Under the pieces are notes generated by a model. The model ran no database searches and had not been told where the DNA came from. It saw only the letters and a program-made list of their open reading frames with translations. The position numbers were made by a program, and so were the translations under genes. A DNA stretch of 64,000 nt from Vagococcus lutrae (lineage in GTDB: Bacteria > Bacillota > Bacilli > Lactobacillales > Vagococcaceae), in assembly GCF_003987555.1 (NCBI RefSeq), contig NZ_NGJW01000003.1, positions 62,001 to 126,000 of the forward strand, read 5' to 3'. This document shows positions 58,620 through 64,000 of this stretch, piece by piece. The first letter of the stretch is position 1; the number at the start of each line of letters is the position of its first letter.

Positions 58620-58970
58620 ATGATTACTTATTACTGGTACAAACGTTGTTCAACATGTTTAAAAGCAAAAGCTTGGTTAGACCAAGAAGGAATTGAGTAT
58701 GATATCATAGATATGGTTGAGACACCTCCTACAAAAGAGCAATTTGTAGAGTGGATTAACACTAACGATTTACCACTACGTCGTTATTTTAATACGAGCG
58801 GTCAAGTTTATCGCAAAGAAGGCTTAAAAGATAAAATCGATGGCATGTCTGTTGAAGAAGCCGCAGAACGCTTGAGTCAAAATGGTATGCTAATCAAGCG
58901 ACCATTAATCATTCATAATGGAAAAGTCATACTTGGATTTAAAGAATCTGAATATGAGCAATTAAAATAG
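58620..58970 (+). CDS. Spx/ArsC-family thioredoxin-fold protein (YusI-like)
   Basis: The 116-residue protein has an N-terminal CSTC motif (residues 10-13, CxxC) in YYWYKRCSTCLKAKAWL and the C-terminal LIKRPLIIHNGKVILGF typical of the arsenate reductase-like family. It is not Spx itself, as the region for RNA polymerase binding differs; it resembles B. subtilis YusI, which neighbours gcvH there too. AAAGGAG precedes the ATG, and gcvH begins 12 bases after the stop. Confidence 0.85.
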   Translation: MITYYWYKRCSTCLKAKAWLDQEGIEYDIIDMVETPPTKEQFVEWINTNDLPLRRYFNTSGQVYRKEGLKDKIDGMSVEEAAERLSQNGMLIKRPLIIHNGKVILGFKESEYEQLK

Positions 58971-58982
58971 GAGTCGAATAAA

Positions 58983-59312
58983 ATGAAAAAATTAGTTGGA
59001 AAATACTTTTGGATTAAACAAGAAGATGAAGGTTATCGTATTGGATTAACCAATCGCGGGCAAGATGATTTAGGGACGATTAGTTTCTTAAGTTTACCGC
59101 GCGTTGGAGAAGAGCTTGAAGTCAACGAGTCATTTGCAGATGTTGAATCGGATAAGACCGTAACAGAATTATTAACACCGCTTGCTGGTACTGTAGCAGC
59201 AATTAACGAAGAGGCATTAGACGACCCAACTGTCGCCAATGCTAAAAATGAAGATTTTGCTTGGCTTATGGTTTTAAATGGTGTTGACAAGAAAGACTTT
59301 GAAGCATTATAA
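58983..59312 (+). CDS. gcvH: Glycine cleavage H protein-like lipoyl carrier
   Basis: GcvH carries a lipoyl arm. The 109-residue protein has the biotinyl/lipoyl fold with the modified lysine in VESDKTVTEL near residue 59. No gcvT or gcvP is in the window; in several Firmicutes a lone GcvH passes octanoate or lipoate to other dehydrogenase subunits. Short length and lone position fit that relay role or a GcvH-L protein. It is an operon partner of the Spx/ArsC-like gene. Confidence 0.85.
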   Translation: MKKLVGKYFWIKQEDEGYRIGLTNRGQDDLGTISFLSLPRVGEELEVNESFADVESDKTVTELLTPLAGTVAAINEEALDDPTVANAKNEDFAWLMVLNGVDKKDFEAL

Positions 59313-59314
59313 AC

Positions 59315-59343
59315 TTGACAAGCTAAAAACCGCTTGCTATAAT
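59315..59343 (+). promoter_or_regulatory. Consensus promoter of the metNIQ T-box leader
   Basis: TTGACA (59315-59320), exactly 17 bp, TATAAT (59338-59343): a perfect sigma-A promoter starting three bases after the gcvH stop. Strong initiation is as expected when control is by termination. Confidence 0.9.
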
Positions 59344-59344
59344 G

Positions 59345-59637
59345 CAGTTACTTTAAATAGCAAACAATGCTTTGAAAAGAAGAGTACATTTGAACGGCAC
59401 GTTTAGAGAGTCTGGTTAGGTGAAAGCAGATCGTGAGATACAGATGGAAGATGGTCTTGGAGCATGATAGATGAGCACTTTGCAAGTCTATGACGGTGAC
59501 ACCCGTTATCGTGTCTCGGTATAACATTTTTTTAATGCGTACCGATAGAGGTCATAATTGTAAGATTATGATAAACAAAGGTGGTAACACGAACTATACG
59601 TTTCGTCCTTGTGTCGTTTGACACAAGGACTTTTTTT
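59345..59637 (+). promoter_or_regulatory. Methionine T-box riboswitch upstream of metNIQ
   Basis: The leader has T-box features: GAAGAGTA at the 5' stem, AGAGAG and GGTGAAAGC in stem I, a specifier ATG (59464-59466) in GAGC-ATG-A, and stem III TCGGTA/TACCGA (59516-59521, 59540-59545). The T-box is AAGGTGGTAACACG (59578-59591), with the tRNA-binding TGGT, complementary to the ACCA end of tRNA-Met. An antiterminator can form by AAGG with CCTT and ACGAAC with GTTTCGT; it competes with a terminator. This fills the 358-base gap before metN. Confidence 0.88.
59605..59637 (+). terminator. T-box terminator of the metNIQ leader
   Basis: GTCCTTGTGTC, loop GTTT, GACACAAGGAC, then seven Ts: a perfect 11-bp stem. 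It ends transcription when charged tRNA-Met is bound. Confidence 0.92.
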
Positions 59638-59670
59638 ATGCACTCAAAGCTGAGAAGGAGGGGGTTCAAC

Positions 59671-60708
59671 ATGATACAGTTACGAACAGTTAATAAAGAG
59701 TTTAAAACAAAAAAAGGAACGGTTCATGCGTTAAAAAATATCGATTTTCGAGTAAAACAAGGTGATATATATGGCTTGATAGGCTATTCGGGTGCAGGCA
59801 AGAGTACGTTAATTCGCTTGCTAAATGGGTTGGAATTACCGACGACAGGTGAAGTCATTATTAATAATCAAGTCATTAATGAACTAGGTAAAAATGATTT
59901 AAAAGCATTTAGAAAGAAAGTCGGCATGATTTTCCAACATTTTAATTTATTATGGTCACGAACAGTCTTAGAGAATATTCAGCTGCCATTAGAATTAAGT
60001 CATAAAAATAAAGAAGAGCGTGAGGCGAAGGCAAAAAAGCTCATTGAACTTGTTGGTCTAACAGGTAAGGAAAATGCCTATCCAAGTGAACTCTCTGGTG
60101 GGCAAAAACAACGTGTAGGGATAGCTAGAGCGTTAGCTAATGACCCAGAGATTTTACTTTGTGATGAGGCAACTAGCGCACTAGACCCTCAAACGACGGA
60201 CGAAGTATTAGATCTATTAAAACAAGTAAATGAAGAGTTGGGTATTACGATTGTCATGATTACCCATGAAATGCATGTAATTCGTAAGATTTGTCATCAT
60301 GTCGCTGTAATGGAAGCAGGACAGATTGTAGAATCCGGCTCCGTCTTAGATGTTTTTTCTCAACCCAAAGATGCTGTGACGAAGCGTTTTGTTCAAAAAG
60401 AAACATTACCAGGCATTTCATTAGACAAGAAAAACTTACAAGAATTGGCACAATCTTTCAAAGATGGGAAGTTGGTGCAACTGACGTTTACTGGTGATAA
60501 ATCCCAACAGCCATTAATCTCACAAGTGATTAAACACCATGATGTGATACTTAATGTCATTCAAGGTCAAATACAAGCAGTCCATGAAGGCTCAGTTGGA
60601 ACCTTGATTGTAGAGATGGTAGGTCCAGACGAAGCGGTTGTAAGTGCGCTAGAATTTTTAAACGAACAAGGCGTAAAAGTGGAGGTGGCCAACGATGAAA
60701 ACGAGTAG
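59671..60708 (+). CDS. metN: Methionine ABC transporter ATP-binding protein
   Basis: MetN powers methionine import with MetI and MetQ. The 345-residue ABC ATPase has Walker A GYSGAGKST near residue 38, LSGGQKQRVGIARAL, Walker B ILLCDEATSALD, and a C-terminal NIL regulatory domain (from about 265) that senses internal methionine. I start at ATG 59671 behind AAGGAGGGGG; the frame runs back through the T-box terminator. metI overlaps by 14 bases. Confidence 0.96.
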   Translation: MIQLRTVNKEFKTKKGTVHALKNIDFRVKQGDIYGLIGYSGAGKSTLIRLLNGLELPTTGEVIINNQVINELGKNDLKAFRKKVGMIFQHFNLLWSRTVLENIQLPLELSHKNKEEREAKAKKLIELVGLTGKENAYPSELSGGQKQRVGIARALANDPEILLCDEATSALDPQTTDEVLDLLKQVNEELGITIVMITHEMHVIRKICHHVAVMEAGQIVESGSVLDVFSQPKDAVTKRFVQKETLPGISLDKKNLQELAQSFKDGKLVQLTFTGDKSQQPLISQVIKHHDVILNVIQGQIQAVHEGSVGTLIVEMVGPDEAVVSALEFLNEQGVKVEVANDENE

Positions 60709-61387
60709 TTTTATGGAAACGTACTTCAACTTTGAAAAAGTTAAAGAGATTGATTTTTTACAAGCAACGAAAGAAACACTTTATATGACAGTCATCTCGA
60801 TGATTTTGGTTATTTTAATTGGGTTTACGATTGGTTTACTCCTTTTTTATTTAAATCGTAAAGATACGTTAGGACATAAAATCATGTATCAAGTTGTGTC
60901 GATTGTGAGTAGCGTGTGCCGCTCAATTCCATTTATTATTTTGATGATTCTGATTATTCCTTTTACAAAAGCTTTATTAGGGACATTTTTAGGAACGCAA
61001 GCTGCGATTCCCGCATTGGTAATTTCAGCTGCACCGTTTTATGGAAGAATGGTTGAAATAGCCTTAAGGGAAGTTGATCAGGGTGTTTTAGAAGCGGCAG
61101 AATCTATGGGGGCTTCGACAGTTCAAATTATTACCAAAGTTTTAATTCCGGAAAGTAAGCCCGCTTTGATTTCAGGAATAACTGTGACAACGATTACGAT
61201 GATTGGCTTTACCGCTATGGCGGGTGCTATTGGTGCTGGTGGATTAGGTGGACTTGCATACTATCAAGGTTACTCGCGACAAAATATGACGGTAACGATG
61301 TTCGCAACCATTTTAATCTTAGTCTTAGTTTTTATGATTCAATATTTAGGTGATTGGTTAGTTAAGAAAGTAGATAAACGTTCATAA
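60695..61387 (+). CDS. metI: Methionine ABC transporter permease
   Basis: The 230-residue inner-membrane protein has about five membrane segments. The conserved cytoplasmic loop EVDQGVLEAAESMGASTVQI (EAA motif) contacts MetN. It overlaps metN by 14 bases, with GGAGGTGG as ribosome site inside metN. Confidence 0.95.
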   Translation: MKTSSFMETYFNFEKVKEIDFLQATKETLYMTVISMILVILIGFTIGLLLFYLNRKDTLGHKIMYQVVSIVSSVCRSIPFIILMILIIPFTKALLGTFLGTQAAIPALVISAAPFYGRMVEIALREVDQGVLEAAESMGASTVQIITKVLIPESKPALISGITVTTITMIGFTAMAGAIGAGGLGGLAYYQGYSRQNMTVTMFATILILVLVFMIQYLGDWLVKKVDKRS

Positions 61388-61396
61388 GAAAGAGGG

Positions 61397-62224
61397 ATGA
61401 AAATGAAGAAAAAATGGTGGAGTTTTGTCGTGGTATTAGGGGTTGTATTAAGTCTGGCTGCATGTGGTAAAAAAGAAGAGACTTCTTCGGATTCTGTATT
61501 AAAAGTAGGTGCGTCACCAACGCCACATGCTGAAATTTTAGAGCATGTGAAACCCAAATTAGCTGAGGAAGGTATCGACTTAGAAATTGTGACTTTTGAA
61601 GATTATGTCTTACCGAATAAAAGTTTAGCTGAAAAAGAGATTGATGCGAACTATTTTCAACATATTCCATTCTTTAATTTGACAGTGAAAGAAAATGGCT
61701 ATGACTTTGTCAATAAAGCCCCTATTCATATTGAATTATTGGGACTTTATTCGCAACGTATTAAAGATGTAAAAGAACTAAAAGACGGTGCGACTATTAT
61801 TGCGAGTAACTCAGAATCAGATTGGGGACGTATTATTACTATTTTACAAGAAGCAGGCTTAGTCAAAGTTAAAGAAGGAACAGATTTGCTAACCGCAACA
61901 TTTGAAGATATTGAAGAAAATCCAAAAAATCTGGTATTTAAAAATAATGTCAATCCAGAATTGTTAGCGGCTGCGTATCAAAATGATGAAGCTGATTTGA
62001 TTGCGATTAATGCAAACTTTGCTGAAGGTGTGGGTTTAACTCCTGAAAAAGATGCGGTGCTTGTTGAGCAAGATAATTCGCCTTATGCTAATATCTTAGC
62101 CGTCCGTAAAGAAGATGAAAATGATCCAAGAGTCAATGCGTTGTTAAAAGCGTTGCAAGATCCTGAAACACAAAAATGGATTGAAGACAAATGGAACGGA
62201 AAAATTAAACCTGTTTCAAAATAA
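61397..62224 (+). CDS. metQ: Methionine-binding lipoprotein
   Basis: MetQ captures methionine outside the membrane. The 275-residue NlpA-family protein has a lipoprotein signal with lipobox LAAC (Cys near residue 23), then KVGASPTPHAEILEHV, ANYFQHIPFFN and ASNSESDWGRI. It is the third gene of the T-box-controlled operon, with AGAGGG before the ATG, and is followed by a terminator. Confidence 0.95.
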   Translation: MKMKKKWWSFVVVLGVVLSLAACGKKEETSSDSVLKVGASPTPHAEILEHVKPKLAEEGIDLEIVTFEDYVLPNKSLAEKEIDANYFQHIPFFNLTVKENGYDFVNKAPIHIELLGLYSQRIKDVKELKDGATIIASNSESDWGRIITILQEAGLVKVKEGTDLLTATFEDIEENPKNLVFKNNVNPELLAAAYQNDEADLIAINANFAEGVGLTPEKDAVLVEQDNSPYANILAVRKEDENDPRVNALLKALQDPETQKWIEDKWNGKIKPVSK

Positions 62225-62239
62225 AATCATCATTTAACT

Positions 62240-62280
62240 ATCAAAAATCATTTAAGTTCTTACTTGAATGATTTTTTGAT
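62240..62280 (+). terminator. Terminator of metNIQ
   Basis: ATCAAAAATCATTTAAG pairs with CTTGAATGATTTTTTGAT around a 6-base loop. Confidence 0.82.
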
Positions 62281-62323
62281 AACGGCATTAAGGATAATGG
62301 GCGTTTTATCACAAGTAGAAGAG

Positions 62324-62352
62324 TTGAACTTATTTAGAAAAAAGCCTACACT
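62324..62352 (+). promoter_or_regulatory. Promoter of the DUF1033-topB unit
   Basis: -35 TTGAAC (62324-62329), 17 bp, -10 TACACT (62347-62352). Confidence 0.5.
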
Positions 62353-62384
62353 TGTAATACTATAAAAAACGAAGGTGATAGGGA

Positions 62385-62762
62385 ATGTATCAAGTAATCG
62401 AAATGTATGGAGATAGTGAGCCATGGTGGTTTTTTGAGGATTGGGAACAAGATATAGTGGATTGTAGCGAGTTCTCTGATTTTTTAACAGCGCACACGCA
62501 CTATCACGCTCTCTATCAAAAACACGAACGTGAATATCCAATGAAAAAAGAAAAGGATTATTTTTTAGCCGCTTTTTGGAAGGAAGGCGACCTTTTATTT
62601 TGTGAAGATTGCGATGAGGATTTACAACAGTATAAAGGCTTGCTACTATTAAAGAATGGAAAAAAAATAACGATGGATGGGATAGAAATTAATGAAACAA
62701 CTTATTATAGCGGAAAAACCAAGTGTTGCCCGCGATTTAGGCAAGGTGCTGGGAACGAATAA
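62385..62762 (+). CDS. DUF1033 family protein
   Basis: The 125-residue acidic protein starts with MYQVIEMYGDSEPWWFFEDW, the DUF1033 signature found across streptococci and enterococci; function is unknown. Further marks are FLTAHTHYHALY and a Cys pair in LLFCEDCDEDLQ. Its last 23 codons overlap the start of topB by 71 bases, so the C-terminal segment (from about ETTYYSG) may be under constraint from topB. GGTGATAGGG precedes the ATG. Confidence 0.82.
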   Translation: MYQVIEMYGDSEPWWFFEDWEQDIVDCSEFSDFLTAHTHYHALYQKHEREYPMKKEKDYFLAAFWKEGDLLFCEDCDEDLQQYKGLLLLKNGKKITMDGIEINETTYYSGKTKCCPRFRQGAGNE

Positions 62763-64000
62763 AACAACTAAAACGTATTTAGAAGGGCCAAATGTGATTA
62801 TCACGTGGGCGTTAGGTCATTTATTAACATTAAAAATGCCCGAAGATTATCATCCAGAGTGGAAGACTTGGAGCATGGAAACGTTGCCGATGATTCCAAA
62901 AAAATCTGGGATAAAACCACTACCAAAAACACGTGGACAGCTGCAAAGTATTTCAAAATTATTGAAACGCTCGGATATTGAGGAAGTTGTCATTGCAACT
63001 GACGCTGGACGTGAGGGTGAGTTAGTAGCGCGTTGGATTTTAGAATATGCACGGTATCAAGGTCCAGTTAAGCGTTTGTGGATTTCCTCTCAAACAGATA
63101 AGGCCATAAAAGACGGCTTTAGAAAACTACGCCCTTCACAAGAATTTGACGCGTTATATGAATCAGCTTTAGCTCGTTCTCAAGCGGACTGGTTGGTAGG
63201 TCTAAATGTCAGTCGTGCTTTAACGGTCAAATATGAAGACAGCTTGTCAGCGGGTCGCGTGCAAACGCCGACGCTTGCGATGGTGAGAAAACAAGAAAGA
63301 AAAATAGAAACCTTTCGTCCAGTTAATTATTTTGAGTTGAAAGTCGTTTCAGGTGGATTAAGCTCTCGCTTGAGTTTAAAAGATAACGTTTTGTCGTTTC
63401 GTTCGCAAGAAGAGGCAGAGAAAGTAGAAAATGCTGTCAGAAATGAAAGTTTAACTATCACAAATGTCGAAGAGAAGCGTCGTAAAGAATGGTCGCCGCT
63501 CCCGTACGACTTAACTGAATTGCAACAAGTAGCAAACCAACGCTTTGGTTATTCAGCGAAGAAAACACTAAATATTTTGCAAGGATTGTATGAGCGTCAT
63601 AAAATTGTCAGCTATCCAAGAACGGATTCTAAACACTTAACGCAAGATATTGAAGCGACGATGAAAGACCGCTTACAAGCGGTTACGCATTATCTTCCAG
63701 CGAAAGGAAAAGAAGCTTTAAAACAAGGAGCGACAGTTAAAAATAGAGCGGTTTTCCAAGACCGTAAAGTCACCGATCATCACGGATTAATACCGACTGA
63801 GCAATTAGCACGTGCAGAAAAATTAGATAATGACGAACAACGCATTTATTTACTGATTGTTGAGCGATTTTTAGGCTTGTTTTTCCCGCCAAGTGTCAAA
63901 AAAACGCAACGTTATAGTTATCAATTAGGAACGTATTCAGGGAAGTTTGAAGAGAGTTTTTATGAAGAGTTAGGTTGGCGACGGGATGAGAAAGAAGGGC
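62692..64000 (+). CDS. topB: DNA topoisomerase III, 3'-truncated by the window edge
   Basis: TopB is a type IA topoisomerase that removes single-stranded crossovers in replication and recombination intermediates. The visible 436 codons are open to the window end and begin MKQLIIAEKPSVARDLGKVLG, with the TOPRIM acidic set in TDAGREGELVARW, SLSAGRVQTPT, and the active tyrosine in YPRTDSKHL. It lacks the TopA-type start. The ATG is inside the DUF1033 gene, behind GGATGGGATAG, a weak ribosome site, so coupling is likely. Confidence 0.94.
   Translation, partial: MKQLIIAEKPSVARDLGKVLGTNKTTKTYLEGPNVIITWALGHLLTLKMPEDYHPEWKTWSMETLPMIPKKSGIKPLPKTRGQLQSISKLLKRSDIEEVVIATDAGREGELVARWILEYARYQGPVKRLWISSQTDKAIKDGFRKLRPSQEFDALYESALARSQADWLVGLNVSRALTVKYEDSLSAGRVQTPTLAMVRKQERKIETFRPVNYFELKVVSGGLSSRLSLKDNVLSFRSQEEAEKVENAVRNESLTITNVEEKRRKEWSPLPYDLTELQQVANQRFGYSAKKTLNILQGLYERHKIVSYPRTDSKHLTQDIEATMKDRLQAVTHYLPAKGKEALKQGATVKNRAVFQDRKVTDHHGLIPTEQLARAEKLDNDEQRIYLLIVERFLGLFFPPSVKKTQRYSYQLGTYSGKFEESFYEELGWRRDEKEG

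Overview
The window is low-GC Firmicutes chromosome, almost certainly Lactobacillales and most likely an Enterococcaceae member (Enterococcus/Vagococcus-like). Evidence is the gene order rbgA-rnhB-dprA-topA-trmFO-xerC-hslV-hslU-codY, an aro cluster ending in an LCP (Psr-like) gene, a pyruvate kinase with a C-terminal PEP-utilising domain, YlxM-Ffh, and a methionine T-box (not an S-box) in front of metNIQ. No rRNA gene is present, so the genus is not settled. There is no phage, insertion sequence, CRISPR array or obvious island: this is core chromosome and most genes lie on the + strand.

Layout. 1-2.0 kb: 3' part of a divergent folD, tRNA-Thr(CGT) and a DUF218 membrane protein (both -). 2.1-9.3 kb: a promoter, a structured leader with an intrinsic terminator, then aroE-aroF-aroB-aroC-aroA-aroK and an LCP cell-wall gene; tyrA, pheA and aroD are absent. 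9.4-13.4 kb: DegV, a GH1 6-phospho-beta-glucosidase behind a palindromic operator, an MFS exporter, YjzD-like (-). 13.5-21.9 kb: dnaE, pfkA-pyk, ctpA-lepB. 22.0-34.1 kb: rbgA-rnhB, dprA (directly behind a terminator-like hairpin), topA-trmFO, an Eis-like acetyltransferase (-), then xerC-hslV-hslU-codY and an aldose-1-epimerase homologue. 34.1-37.2 kb: ald and plsY (-), alr (+). 37.4-43.2 kb: parE-parC, an aminotransferase. 43.2-43.4 kb: an intergenic region that looks like an unannotated small RNA gene on the - strand. 43.4-47.8 kb: Nudix-ylxM-ffh, rpsP-khpA, rimM-trmD. 47.9-50.2 kb: a PTS EIICB plus nanE, probably N-acetylmannosamine use, behind paired palindromes. 50.3-55.9 kb: tdk, prfA-prmC-tsaC, glyA, upp. 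55.9-59.3 kb: DUF2187-like (-), a lipoprotein, an unknown membrane-anchored protein, an FtsW/RodA protein, a Spx/ArsC-like protein and GcvH. 59.3-62.2 kb: Met T-box and metN-metI-metQ. 62.4-64.0 kb: DUF1033 gene and the 5' part of topB.

How they work together. The aro block makes chorismate from PEP and erythrose-4-phosphate apart from the dehydratase step. pfkA-pyk supply lower glycolysis. dnaE, topA, parEC, xerC, rnhB, dprA and topB cover DNA replication, topology and recombination. ylxM-ffh, lepB and ctpA cover secretion and processing; rbgA, rpsP, khpA, rimM, trmD, prfA, prmC, tsaC and trmFO cover translation. Amino-acid supply is sensed by CodY (encoded here, with candidate CodY boxes before pfkA and the acetyltransferase) and by the Met T-box. 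The parts most worth checking are in the non-coding DNA: the aro leader, the 43.2-kb small RNA candidate, the dprA hairpin, and the nan and bgl operators.
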